This document shows, one piece after another, positions 16,321-25,650 of a stretch of DNA of 64,000 nt. This DNA is from Firmicutes bacterium UBA2058. GTDB lineage: Bacteria > Bacillota > Clostridia > Tissierellales > Sedimentibacteraceae. Positions within the stretch are counted from its first letter, which is position 1; each line of letters opens with the position of its first letter. Below the pieces are notes generated by a model, which worked only from the letters and a program-made list of their open reading frames with translations, did not search any database and had not been told where the DNA came from. The DNA lies in contig DDAM01000023.1 in assembly GCA_002332905.1 (NCBI GenBank), positions 1 to 64,000 on the forward strand, read 5' to 3'. The position numbers were made by a program, and so were the translations under genes.

Positions 16321-18096
16321 ATGATAACAAATATTTTTAAGGTTATACTCCTAATGTCGGCAATAGGAAGCATTTTGACAGTTGTTTTGCTTATTATAAA
16401 GCCTATTACGAAAAAGATTTTCAGCCCTAAATGGCAATACTATATCTGGCTTACGGTCTTATTGGTTATGATATTACCTGTTTCAATAAAGTTGCCAGAC
16501 AAAACGACAGAGATGCTTGAAAATACTACAAATACTGATGAAGTAATTACAAATTTACCTATTAATGATGTACAACCGAAAGCACAAGCACAAGTAACAC
16601 CTAAAGCACCCGTAGCATTACAATTGGTATTATCGGATATACCTTCAATTCCAATTAATGTTATAGATGTAGCAAGTTTATCTTGGATAGTTGGAGTAGT
16701 TCTTTTTTTTACTCTTAAAATAATAAGATACATTATATTTTTAAAAACAATTTATCAGAACTCACAGGTTGCTGAATGTACCAAAATTGATATAGATAAA
16801 ATAACTGTTCGTATTACAGATATGATTGAGGCGCCCTTGATAATTGGATTATTTCACCCTGTTTTACTTCTTCCTAATGTTGAAATCACAGGCGAAAATT
16901 TAAACTATATATTATTACACGAAATGACACATTACAGACGTAACGACCTTTTATACAAGTGGTTTGCAATGCTTGTAAACTCCATACATTGGTTTAATCC
17001 ATTTATATATATAGTTTCAAAACAAATTGATGAAGAATGTGAAATTTCTTGTGATTTATCTGTTGTGGCAGATATGACAGAACAGGAACAAAAGAATTAC
17101 ATGGCAGTAATTTTAAATTTGTTATCAGCTTCAAAAGTTAAAACAAGATTACTTACAACACAAATGGCAAGTAATAAAAAAATGTTAATGAGGAGATTTA
17201 CTATGATTAAAAATTCAAAGAAAACAGGCAGAATTATTTCTATTGCATCAATTATTCTTGCAATTTCTTTATTTACTACAATGGCTTTTGCAAGTGGTAT
17301 CATAAAGGGCAATAGCTTAGAGGATACCAATAAGTTAAGTACAAATATAGAAACTGATAAAATTACTAATAATAAAACTAATGTATTACTGTATTGTACT
17401 GATAACGGTAATAGAATTGATTCTTCTATGATTATTTCGTTTAATAGAGCAAATGGAGATATTTCATTGTTGTCTATTCCAAGAGATGTTCTTTTGACTA
17501 AAGATGAACAAAATGTCAAATTCTCTGAATTATTAACAATTGGTTCGGAACAAGATCTGATAGATACTGTCCGAAATGATTTCGGAGTACCAGTTAATTA
17601 TTATGTTGGAATTGATTTTGAAGCTTTTAGAAGTATCATTGATACATTAGGCGGGGTTGAGTATGATGTACCATTTGATATGTACTATAATGACCCTTAT
17701 GAAAACTTGAATATATCCTTACGTAAAGGACGTCAAATCTTAAATGGTGAGCAAGCAGAATGGCTGTTACGTTATCGCTCAGGCTACAAACAAGGCGATT
17801 TTAGTAGAATTGAGGTGCAACAAAATCTTATTAAAGAAGTTATTAAGCAAAAGCTTAACCTCAATAACATTTTAAAACTAAAGAATGTAGTGGAAATTAT
17901 ATTTAAAGAGTTGACAACTAATTATCCAGTAAGCAACCTAGTTGATGATATGGAATCGATTAAAAATATATCTTCCTATAATATTAATACTTACACTATG
18001 CCAGTAAGTGTTAAAAATACAAGCGAGAGAGCATATTATTTAGTAGATGATAGTGAGCTTATGAAAATCATTAACAAATACTTTAAGCTTAATTAG
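16321..18096 (+). CDS. BlaR1-like M56 metalloprotease fused to an LCP (LytR-CpsA-Psr) domain
   Basis: This 591-aa membrane protein has BlaR1 topology: helices near 5-27, 40-57, 118-142 and 305-325, with a cytosolic zinc-protease loop carrying HEMTH at 200-204 and EISCD near 241. Where BlaR1 has a penicillin-binding sensor, residues 352-545 form an LCP domain outside the cell (DSSMIISFN, SIPRD at 385-389, LGGVEYDV at 443-450, GDFSRIEVQQ). LCP enzymes move lipid-linked polymers to peptidoglycan. Two arginines usual in the LCP pocket appear as Gly488 and Val499, while R486 and R496 remain. It probably senses an envelope lipid intermediate and cleaves the co-encoded BlaI; this is inference. Confidence 0.8.
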   Translation: MITNIFKVILLMSAIGSILTVVLLIIKPITKKIFSPKWQYYIWLTVLLVMILPVSIKLPDKTTEMLENTTNTDEVITNLPINDVQPKAQAQVTPKAPVALQLVLSDIPSIPINVIDVASLSWIVGVVLFFTLKIIRYIIFLKTIYQNSQVAECTKIDIDKITVRITDMIEAPLIIGLFHPVLLLPNVEITGENLNYILLHEMTHYRRNDLLYKWFAMLVNSIHWFNPFIYIVSKQIDEECEISCDLSVVADMTEQEQKNYMAVILNLLSASKVKTRLLTTQMASNKKMLMRRFTMIKNSKKTGRIISIASIILAISLFTTMAFASGIIKGNSLEDTNKLSTNIETDKITNNKTNVLLYCTDNGNRIDSSMIISFNRANGDISLLSIPRDVLLTKDEQNVKFSELLTIGSEQDLIDTVRNDFGVPVNYYVGIDFEAFRSIIDTLGGVEYDVPFDMYYNDPYENLNISLRKGRQILNGEQAEWLLRYRSGYKQGDFSRIEVQQNLIKEVIKQKLNLNNILKLKNVVEIIFKELTTNYPVSNLVDDMESIKNISSYNINTYTMPVSVKNTSERAYYLVDDSELMKIINKYFKLN

Positions 18097-18182
18097 GTTT
18101 TTATTTGAAGTTAGTATTGTTTAAATATTGTTTTATTGCTATACATATGTTAATCTATTTAAGTAAATAAATCCTGAAGAAA

Positions 18183-18275
18183 GAGGCTGTTGTAAAATAA
18201 TACTATGTAGCAGCATTTGTTAAAATATTTAACTATAAATAGTATATAAAGTTCATTTTTCAACAACCCCTATTT
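18183..18275. repeat. imperfect inverted repeat, possible MITE relic
   Basis: GGCTGTTGTAAAATAATACT near the left end is mirrored by CAACAACC preceded by CATTTTT on the right, with ATAGTAT inside each arm. Ends of the GGCTGTTGAAAA type occur on IS1182-like elements. Alternatively it is just a transcription-ending hairpin. Its copy number elsewhere is unknown. Confidence 0.35.
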
Positions 18276-18298
18276 TGGTGACGCTGTAATAGGAGAAG

Positions 18299-19012
18299 AT
18301 GATGAGATTACTTAATGGTTATCACTCTTCATGGAGTGAGTTTTTAAATGAAGAAATTATTAATAGATTACATGATATAGAGTCTAAAATAGGCGATAAT
18401 ATAAATCCTGAGCCTGAAAACGTACTAAGATTTCTAAACAATGATTTAAGCAGCATAAAAGTAGTAATTTTGGGACAGGACCCATATCCTGAAAAGGGAA
18501 GGGCAACTGGAAGGTCTTTCGAGGTTGGAGATTTACGTGATTGGAATGATAAGTTTAGACAGGTATCCCTTAAAAATATAATTAGATTGATTCATAAAAA
18601 TTATAATAATATAGAAGACTACAATGAAATTAGAAAATTTTCTACTATACAAGAAGAAATAAAAAATAAAAATTTTATTATACTTCAACCTGATGAAATA
18701 TTTAAATCTTGGGAAAAACAAGGGGTTTTAATGCTTAACACTTATTTAAGTGTAGAGTCAGGAAAACCAGGTAGCCACATTGCTATATGGGAGGATTTTA
18801 GTGAAAGTCTTTTAAGATTTATTTCATCATCAAATAAAAGTATAAACTGGTTTTTGTGGGGCAAACAAGCTGAAGAGAAATCACAGCATATTATAAGTGG
18901 TAAAAAATATATTAGTAGACATCCAATGATGTGCTCCGAAAAATATGAAGATGATTTCTTGAAATCAAACTGTTTTAAGGATACTATGAATATTATTGAT
19001 TGGTTAGGGTAG
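18299..19012 (+). CDS. uracil-DNA glycosylase, family 1-like
   Basis: This protein of about 237 aa removes uracil from DNA. The water-activating motif GQDPYP is at residues 60-65. The block GVLMLNTYLSVESGKPGSH corresponds to the uracil-binding Asn region. The DNA-intercalation loop reads RHPMM where classical Ung has HPSPLS, so this is a divergent branch. AGGAG precedes tandem ATGs at 18299 and 18302. It stands alone, yet belongs with the radical SAM/DUF4130 pair at 3153-5151, since such pairs co-occur with glycosylases. No LexA box was seen here. Confidence 0.85.
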   Translation: MMRLLNGYHSSWSEFLNEEIINRLHDIESKIGDNINPEPENVLRFLNNDLSSIKVVILGQDPYPEKGRATGRSFEVGDLRDWNDKFRQVSLKNIIRLIHKNYNNIEDYNEIRKFSTIQEEIKNKNFIILQPDEIFKSWEKQGVLMLNTYLSVESGKPGSHIAIWEDFSESLLRFISSSNKSINWFLWGKQAEEKSQHIISGKKYISRHPMMCSEKYEDDFLKSNCFKDTMNIIDWLG

Positions 19013-19046
19013 AATATGTTAAAAATTTTTAACATATTCTTTTTTT
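19012..19046 (+). terminator. terminator after the glycosylase gene
   Basis: GAATATGTTAAAAA and TTTTTAACATATTC (19012-19039) form a perfect 14-bp stem, followed by a run of T. Confidence 0.75.
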
Positions 19047-19103
19047 ATTAGAAATTATTATTTTACAATACATTTAAGCAATTATAATATATAAAGGCTA
19101 AGT

Positions 19104-19158
19104 ACTACATGTAGTGTTAAGTTGACAGCTAATGAAAACAATGCTACAATATATTGTA
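19104..19158 (+). promoter_or_regulatory. RNR promoter with two NrdR-box-like palindromes
   Basis: The promoter is TTGACA (19122-19127) and TACAAT (19145-19150) with 17-bp spacing. Perfect palindromes ACTACATGTAGT (19104-19115) and TACAATATATTGTA (19145-19158) lie upstream of the -35 and over the -10. They resemble NrdR boxes and their centres are 42 bp apart, four helical turns. Confidence 0.6.
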
Positions 19159-19240
19159 TACATGATAATAAAAAATTTATAGAGTGAAAAGTATTTTCCA
19201 TAAAGCGAAAAGCATTTTTCTCTCTGCAAAGAGGTTTAGA

Positions 19241-21595
19241 ATGATAAAAATATTAAAAAGAACCGGAATTTTAGCTGATTTTACTATTTCTAAAATTGAA
19301 AACGCCATTGTTAAGGCTATGAAAGAAACTAAAAAGGGTGTTGATTTAGATATTGTAAAAGAAATATCAGAGTCTATCGAAAAGGAATTTGAGGATAAGA
19401 AATTCCCTATACCAGTTGAGGTTGTACAGGATATGGTAGAGGATAAGCTTATGGAAAGCACCCGAAAAGATGTGGCAAAAAGATACATACTTTACAGATA
19501 TGAAAGAGATAAATCAAGAGATCAAAGAAAGAGAAGAGATTTTAAAGTACTAAGCGAAGAGTTTATAAGTAAGTATAAGCACAGAGAAACGCCTATGAAT
19601 CAGCTTGGAAGTTTTGTTTATTATAGAACTTATTCAAGATGGCTTGAAGAGGAAAGAAGAAGAGAATATTGGTGGGAAACAGTTAGAAGAGCAGTAGAAT
19701 ACAACTGTAGCCTAGTACCTACAACTAGAGAAGAAGCTGAGGCTTTATATGATAATATATTTAATTTAAGACAATTTTTATCTGGAAGAACATTTTGGGT
19801 AGGCGGAACTCCTGTAGCCTATAACTATCCTATGGCAAATTACAACTGTGCATTTGAGGTTATTGATAATTATCATGCATTTAAAGACTTATTTTATCTA
19901 CTTATGATTGGCTCTGGAGTTGGAGTAAGGGTATTAAAATCTGACGTTGAGAAATTATCAAAGCTAAGAAGTGACTATATGATTATACATGAAGATTATA
20001 GTCCTATAAATATTGACGCTCGTGAGGACAATACTAGTCTTGAATTTTATCAAAACAATACAGCAATGATAGTTGTCGGAGACAGCAAGGAAGGTTGGGT
20101 TCAAGCATTAGACTTTTTCTTGAAGCTTATATATAGCTCAGAATATAGAAATATAACTACAATAATTATAAATTATGATAATGTTAGACCAAAGGGAGAA
20201 GTTTTAAAAACCTTTGGAGGTACTGCAAGTGGACATATTAGTCTTAAAAATATGTTTACTAAAATAGATAAAGTAATAAAGAAAAGAGCTAGTATAGAAG
20301 GAAAAGAAAGATTTAAAATTAAGCCTATAGACTGTTTAGATATAGCTAATATTATCGGTGAAAATGTTGTTGTTGGTGGCGTAAGAAGAACTGCTGAAAT
20401 TATGCTTATAGATTATGATGATAAGGAATGTGTAGAAGCTAAATCTAAACTATATAAGCAAATAGACGGACAATGGATAGTAGACAAGGATATTATTCAC
20501 AGACAAATGAGTAACAATTCTATATACTATAAAGAAAAACCTACTAAAGAGCAATTGCATTGGCAGATTGAGCAAATGAGGTATTCTGGAGAACCTGGTT
20601 GGGTAAATGAAGTAGCAGGTGCTAAAAGAAGAGAAAACATGAATGGTGTAAATCCTTGTGGTGAAATTTTGCTTGACTCAAAAGGATTATGTAATTTAAC
20701 TACTTTAAATATATTTGCATTTGTTAACAGTGATAATACTTTAGATGAACAGGGGTTGCTTGAGGCTCAAAGATTATCTGTTAGAGCAGCATATCGTATG
20801 ACATGTGTTGAATTAGAATTACCAGAATGGGACAGCGTTCAACAAAGAGATAAACTAACAGGATGTTCATTAACAGGATGGCAAGATATGGTTAATGCAG
20901 TTGGCTTAAACGGAGATGAGCAAGCTGTTTTACTTAGAAAGCTTAGAAAAGTAGCTGAGGAAGAATCTAAAAGATATTCCATGGAAATTGGTGAAAAAGC
21001 GCCTATTCTAGTAACTACAGTTAAACCAGAGGGTACTCTTTCCCAGCTGCCTACTGTATCTAGTGGTGTTCACTATTCACATTCTCCATACTATATAAGA
21101 AGAGTCAGAATAAATAGCCATGACCCGTTAGTTAAGGTTTGTGAGGAATTAGGTTATCCAATATATCCAGAGGTAGGTCAGGATATAAAAACATGTACCA
21201 CAAAGGTAGTGGAGTTCCCTTGTAAATCTCCAAATGGCAAAACAAAATATGATGTAAGTGCTATTGAACAGCTTGAAAATTATAAGCTTTTCATGGAAAA
21301 CTACGTTGATCACAACTGCTCTATAACAGTTCACGTTAGAGATAATGAGTGGAAGGAAGTCGAAAAATGGGTATGGGATAACTGGGATGATGTAGTTGCA
21401 TTATCATTTTTATCACTAGACGATAGCTTTTATCAACTTATGCCATACGAAGCAATATCTGAAGAAGAATATTTAAAAAGAGTATCTGAAATGAAACCAT
21501 TTATACCATCACTTCTAAATAAGTATGAATTAAACGAATCAGACATAGATGTTGGAAATGATGGATGTGATAATGGAATATGTCCGATTAGATAA
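19241..21595 (+). CDS. adenosylcobalamin-dependent ribonucleoside-triphosphate reductase (class II)
   Basis: This protein of about 784 aa makes deoxyribonucleotides using a B12-generated thiyl radical, so it works without oxygen. An N-terminal ATP-cone-like region (about 5-95) is followed by the reductase barrel. NPCGEILL with the radical cysteine and CNLTTLN lie near the middle, and VKPEGTLSQLPTVSSG follows. The C-terminus DGCDNGICPIR supplies the CxxxxC pair that is re-reduced by thioredoxin, as in Lactobacillus RTPR. The frame opens at GTG 19184, but GAGGT at 19231 supports ATG 19241. NrdR-like boxes sit over the promoter; no cobalamin riboswitch was seen. Confidence 0.9.
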   Translation: MIKILKRTGILADFTISKIENAIVKAMKETKKGVDLDIVKEISESIEKEFEDKKFPIPVEVVQDMVEDKLMESTRKDVAKRYILYRYERDKSRDQRKRRDFKVLSEEFISKYKHRETPMNQLGSFVYYRTYSRWLEEERRREYWWETVRRAVEYNCSLVPTTREEAEALYDNIFNLRQFLSGRTFWVGGTPVAYNYPMANYNCAFEVIDNYHAFKDLFYLLMIGSGVGVRVLKSDVEKLSKLRSDYMIIHEDYSPINIDAREDNTSLEFYQNNTAMIVVGDSKEGWVQALDFFLKLIYSSEYRNITTIIINYDNVRPKGEVLKTFGGTASGHISLKNMFTKIDKVIKKRASIEGKERFKIKPIDCLDIANIIGENVVVGGVRRTAEIMLIDYDDKECVEAKSKLYKQIDGQWIVDKDIIHRQMSNNSIYYKEKPTKEQLHWQIEQMRYSGEPGWVNEVAGAKRRENMNGVNPCGEILLDSKGLCNLTTLNIFAFVNSDNTLDEQGLLEAQRLSVRAAYRMTCVELELPEWDSVQQRDKLTGCSLTGWQDMVNAVGLNGDEQAVLLRKLRKVAEEESKRYSMEIGEKAPILVTTVKPEGTLSQLPTVSSGVHYSHSPYYIRRVRINSHDPLVKVCEELGYPIYPEVGQDIKTCTTKVVEFPCKSPNGKTKYDVSAIEQLENYKLFMENYVDHNCSITVHVRDNEWKEVEKWVWDNWDDVVALSFLSLDDSFYQLMPYEAISEEEYLKRVSEMKPFIPSLLNKYELNESDIDVGNDGCDNGICPIR

Positions 21596-21704
21596 TAAAA
21601 TAAATATATCCCTCTGTGTATAATTAATATAAAAAAGAGTTTTATTAATATCACACATTATCCTTATATACATATTATAAAACTATATGTTAAGGAGGGA
21701 TAGA

Positions 21705-21998
21705 ATGACAAATAAAGAATTATTTGTTGAGTATTTAAAATTAAACAACATGGTACCACAAGATTTTTCAGAAGCTGATTTACCAAATTGGGATGTATTT
21801 GAAATGGATATGCAACAACCTTGGGACTTTTATGGAGGAATGACTCCTTATTCGGAAGACATAGCTCAAAGAATGTGGAACAGACCTGATTGGAGAAGAC
21901 GTAGACATCCAGGATTCGGTCCAGGATTTGGTCCAGGATTTGGCCCAGGATTTAATAGACCATTTTTTCCATTGTTTTGGTGGTGGCTGTTGTTTTAA
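21705..21998 (+). CDS. small Gly-Phe-Pro-rich protein, unknown
   Basis: This 97-aa protein has an acidic, aspartate- and tryptophan-containing N-terminal half, a basic stretch RRRRHPG, four GFGP-type repeats and an aromatic tail FFPLFWWWLLF. AAGGAGGG before ATG 21705 is a strong ribosome site, and the gene ends before a terminator, so it is probably real. Gly/aromatic repeats recall spore-coat or surface proteins, but no family was recognised. CATATTATA upstream could be a sporulation sigma -10; this is weak. Confidence 0.55.
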   Translation: MTNKELFVEYLKLNNMVPQDFSEADLPNWDVFEMDMQQPWDFYGGMTPYSEDIAQRMWNRPDWRRRRHPGFGPGFGPGFGPGFNRPFFPLFWWWLLF

Positions 21999-22024
21999 CT
22001 AAATAATCATAGTAGTTAATAAAT

Positions 22025-22065
22025 AAAGAGACTGTTGAAAACTAAATCAATAGCTCTTTTTTTAT
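22025..22065 (+). terminator. terminator after the small Gly-Phe-Pro gene
   Basis: AAAGAG-A-CTGTTG (22025-22037) pairs with CAATAG-CTCTTT (22048-22059), followed by T. Confidence 0.6.
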
Positions 22066-22192
22066 GACTTTTAAAACTGAATCTAGAATAGCAATATAAA
22101 AATGATATATTGAAATATATTGGAATATTTGTTAAAATATTTACAATATATTAAATTAAGGATTTATACCTTAGAGGGGAGTGGTTATAGTT

Positions 22193-25100
22193 ATGAATTT
22201 AAAATTAAGAACTAAACAATTTTTTACATTTATTATTGTCATATCAATGATATTTGCTATGATGATACCTGCATATGCGGATGGAGTATCTGAAAATAAA
22301 TTATCAGAGCTTCCTAAAGTTGGTGAAAAAGTTAATGGATTTACAACAGTCGAAAGAGGTAAAGTTAATATTTTAGGAGCTGATACAGCTTTCTTTAAAC
22401 ATGATAAATCCGGTGCTAATCTTCTATATATTCAGACAGAGGATAAAAACAGATCATTTAACATTACATTCCGTACACCTGCAATTAACGAGACTGGTAT
22501 GCCTCATGTTTTTGAGCACATATCTATATCAGGCTCACAAGAATATCCATCTCAAAATATATTTTTCCCAGTTATAAATCAAACTTATACAACGTTTGTA
22601 AATGCTTTTACAATGCCAACTCATACATCTTATCCTTTGGCATCAATGTCTGAGCAGCAGCTACTTGTTTTGTCTGACTTTTATATGGGTGGAGTATTTA
22701 ATCCTTTGTTGCTTACTGAAGAACGTTTATATAAGCGTGAGGCTTGGCGTTATGAATTAGAGGATAAGGATTCTCCTATAACAATAACTGGTACTGTGTA
22801 CAATGAAATGAAAGGAAATCATAATATATCAAATGCTGCATATTTCAACACTCTAAAAACTTTATTCCCAAACAGCATTATGAGCAACAACTCAGGAGGA
22901 GATCCTGATTTTATACCTAACATGACCTATGATGATTTAATTAAATTTCATGATAAATATTATCATCCGTCTAATGCTCTTATAGTTTTGTATGGAGATT
23001 TGGATTATAAAAGCTTTTTAAAGCATTATGATGAAAAATTTTTCTCAAAATATGATATAACGGAAATGGATATTGAAACAGGTATAATTAAACCTTTAAC
23101 ACAGCCACAGGATAAAACATATCTTTTTGAAGTGGAAAAAGGCTCAACTGCTGAAAAATCTTCTATTATTGACTATGCATTTGCTTTAAATGGAATAACA
23201 ACAGAAGAATATACTGCACTTGATTTAGCTACTGCTGTTTTAAACATGGAATCATCACAACTTAAAAAAAATATGGAAAAGTTATTTCCAGGGGCTCAAA
23301 CTTTTGCCGCTGTAGTTAATCAGCACAATACACCTTTTCTTTTATTTCGAGCGCAAGGACTAAATGAAAATGATAAGCCTGTGTTTAAAAAAGTTGTAGA
23401 TGATGCATTAAGTGATGTACTTAAAAACGGATTTGACAAGGAGCTAACTGATGCAATTCTATCAACTGTTGAGCTAAATAACCTGCTTGTTACAGAAAAT
23501 ATCAATTTAGGTGTTGAGATATCATCATCAATAGCTGCTGAGTGGGCAATAAAGAATGATATAAATGCTATGAATGCTGAAATGGATGCAATCAAAAAGA
23601 TTGGTGGAAAGGTAGACGGTGGATATTTAGAAAAGATTGTAAAGAAATATTTAATTGATAATAAACATTCAGCTTTATTAGCTACAGTTCCATCACCAGG
23701 CTTAGCAGAGCAAAAAAACGCTGAGCTTGAAAAAAAATTAGCTGATAAAAAGGCTGCAATGACTGATGAACAAATACAGGCTTTAGTTAAGGAAACTGCT
23801 GAGCTGAAGGCTTGGTCAGAAGTTGAAGCTCCAGCTGAACTGCTTGAAAAATTAAAGGTTGTAACAGCTGAAAATTTACCGGAAGAGGTAAAAGAATATA
23901 GTGTAAATAAAAATGATAAAAATAAAGTGACCTATATGAGCGCAGAAGCAAGTGTAGGAAACATTGGAAGAACAGATATATTATTTGATTCATCTGCTAT
24001 AAAGCCTGAGGACGTACAGTATTATTCATTATACACTAGTCTTTTAGGAAGCTTAGATACGAAAAATTATTCTAAGGATGAGTTAACAACTGAAATATTG
24101 CGTTATTTAAACGGATTTTCTACTTCTGCTAGTATAATGTATGATAAAGAAAATCAGTTCTATCCTAAGTTTAGAACTAGCTTTATGGGACTGATGGACG
24201 ATTATGATAAAAGCTTAGATCTTGCGTTTGAGGTCTTATTTAATACTGATTTTACAGATACAGATAAAATTAGTAACTTTGTATCGCAACAAATGAATAA
24301 TCTAAAGCAAGACATTAACATGAATTCATATAACTATTTAATGCTTCGTGCTTGTGGTCAGGAAAACGAGGCAATAAAATACAACTCTAACATAAGTGGG
24401 CTTGAATTCTATGATTTTTTAAAGCAAGTTGAAAAACAGCTTGAAAGTGATCCGCAAAAAGTAACAGAAAAGCTAAATTCAATATCTAAGCAATTAAAAA
24501 ATAGTACTAATTTATTGGTTTTATATGCTGGAAATAAAGATGGAATTAAGAAGTTCAATAATAGCATAGACATTTTTGTAAATAAATTAGATAAAAATGA
24601 AATTAAAAAAGCAGATTATTCTATCTTACCTACATCCTCTGGAAGAGAAGCAATAGTTATAGATTCTGCAGTGCAGTATAATATCTTATATTCTTCATTA
24701 GAAGAGCTTGGATATAAATATTCAGGAAAACTTGCACCAATAACTAAATACATATATGATGCTTATTTGACTCCCAAAATAAGACATGGAATAGGTGCTT
24801 ATGACAATATTATTAGCTTTGCTAGTAATGGGCTTATAATGCTTTCCTATAGAGATCCGTCTATTGTTGAAACTAATAAGGTTTATGATGAACTAGATGA
24901 ATTTATGCTTAATACAAAGGTAACAGATAAAGAGCTAGAAAGCTATATTATCAGCTCTTATGGTGACAATACAAGATCTCTTGGCGAGCTTTCTGGTGCA
25001 GTATCATTTATTTATAATGCGTATAGTGGTTATACGGTAGAAGATACAAAACAGCTCCTTAAAGAAATTAAATCACTTACCTCTAAGGATTTAAAAGAAT

Positions 25101-25597
25101 TTGCTGCTGTATTGAAAGAATACACAGAAAATGGTATTAGAGCAACAATTGGAAGCTCATCTATGATTGAAAAAAATAAGGAGTTATTTGACAGCATTTT
25201 AATGCCGTTTGGAGATTCATCATCAGATTCAGATAAGACCTTAACAAGAGCAGAACTTGTTTCATTGATTTTCGGAGGCACTGAAGGAGCTTTTGAACAA
25301 GCAAAGGCAATGGGAATCATTAAAGGTAATGGCAATGGCAACTATGGTGAAAATGATAAGGTAACAAGAGAGGAGTTTGCAGTTATATTAACTCGTTCCT
25401 TACAGGGGCTATCAGCTGGAAGCAGTGACGGAATAAAGGATTTTGATAGTATAAGTCCTTGGGCAAAGGAAGCAGTTACAACACTTGTTTCATTGAAGCT
25501 TTTTACTCTTGATGATAATGGTAATTTTAATCCTCACTCTGATGTGACAATGTCTGATTTTATGAAAGTAATAAACACATTACAAACTTTACAATAA
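22193..25597 (+). CDS. secreted M16C-family zinc metalloprotease with C-terminal SLH domains
   Basis: This protein of about 1134 aa starts with a signal peptide (to about residue 30, AYADG). The presequence-protease type M16C catalytic half follows. The inverted zinc motif HVFEH lies near residues 105-109, with the downstream glutamate in GTVYNEMKGNHN. The inactive second half extends to about 1000. Residues about 1020-1134 hold two SLH-like repeats (LTRAELVSLIF, AKAMGIIKGNGNGNYGENDK, VTREEFAVILTR, then SPWAKEAV), which should tether it to the wall. Related intracellular enzymes of about 970 aa lack both export signal and SLH. ATG 22193 is preferred over GTG 22181 because GGGGAG lies at 22176-22181. 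Confidence 0.88.
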   Translation: MNLKLRTKQFFTFIIVISMIFAMMIPAYADGVSENKLSELPKVGEKVNGFTTVERGKVNILGADTAFFKHDKSGANLLYIQTEDKNRSFNITFRTPAINETGMPHVFEHISISGSQEYPSQNIFFPVINQTYTTFVNAFTMPTHTSYPLASMSEQQLLVLSDFYMGGVFNPLLLTEERLYKREAWRYELEDKDSPITITGTVYNEMKGNHNISNAAYFNTLKTLFPNSIMSNNSGGDPDFIPNMTYDDLIKFHDKYYHPSNALIVLYGDLDYKSFLKHYDEKFFSKYDITEMDIETGIIKPLTQPQDKTYLFEVEKGSTAEKSSIIDYAFALNGITTEEYTALDLATAVLNMESSQLKKNMEKLFPGAQTFAAVVNQHNTPFLLFRAQGLNENDKPVFKKVVDDALSDVLKNGFDKELTDAILSTVELNNLLVTENINLGVEISSSIAAEWAIKNDINAMNAEMDAIKKIGGKVDGGYLEKIVKKYLIDNKHSALLATVPSPGLAEQKNAELEKKLADKKAAMTDEQIQALVKETAELKAWSEVEAPAELLEKLKVVTAENLPEEVKEYSVNKNDKNKVTYMSAEASVGNIGRTDILFDSSAIKPEDVQYYSLYTSLLGSLDTKNYSKDELTTEILRYLNGFSTSASIMYDKENQFYPKFRTSFMGLMDDYDKSLDLAFEVLFNTDFTDTDKISNFVSQQMNNLKQDINMNSYNYLMLRACGQENEAIKYNSNISGLEFYDFLKQVEKQLESDPQKVTEKLNSISKQLKNSTNLLVLYAGNKDGIKKFNNSIDIFVNKLDKNEIKKADYSILPTSSGREAIVIDSAVQYNILYSSLEELGYKYSGKLAPITKYIYDAYLTPKIRHGIGAYDNIISFASNGLIMLSYRDPSIVETNKVYDELDEFMLNTKVTDKELESYIISSYGDNTRSLGELSGAVSFIYNAYSGYTVEDTKQLLKEIKSLTSKDLKEFAAVLKEYTENGIRATIGSSSMIEKNKELFDSILMPFGDSSSDSDKTLTRAELVSLIFGGTEGAFEQAKAMGIIKGNGNGNYGENDKVTREEFAVILTRSLQGLSAGSSDGIKDFDSISPWAKEAVTTLVSLKLFTLDDNGNFNPHSDVTMSDFMKVINTLQTLQ

Positions 25598-25600
25598 TAG

Positions 25601-25649
25601 AATTAATATAAAAATAACGCCTGATTTAGGCGTTATTTTTATATTAATT
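25601..25649. terminator. bidirectional terminator, perfect 21-bp stem
   Basis: 25601-25621 pairs without error with 25629-25649 around a 7-nt loop. The stem has a GGCG core and long A/T flanks, and lies between the convergent M16C and SEC-C genes. Confidence 0.9.
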
Positions 25650-25650
25650 T

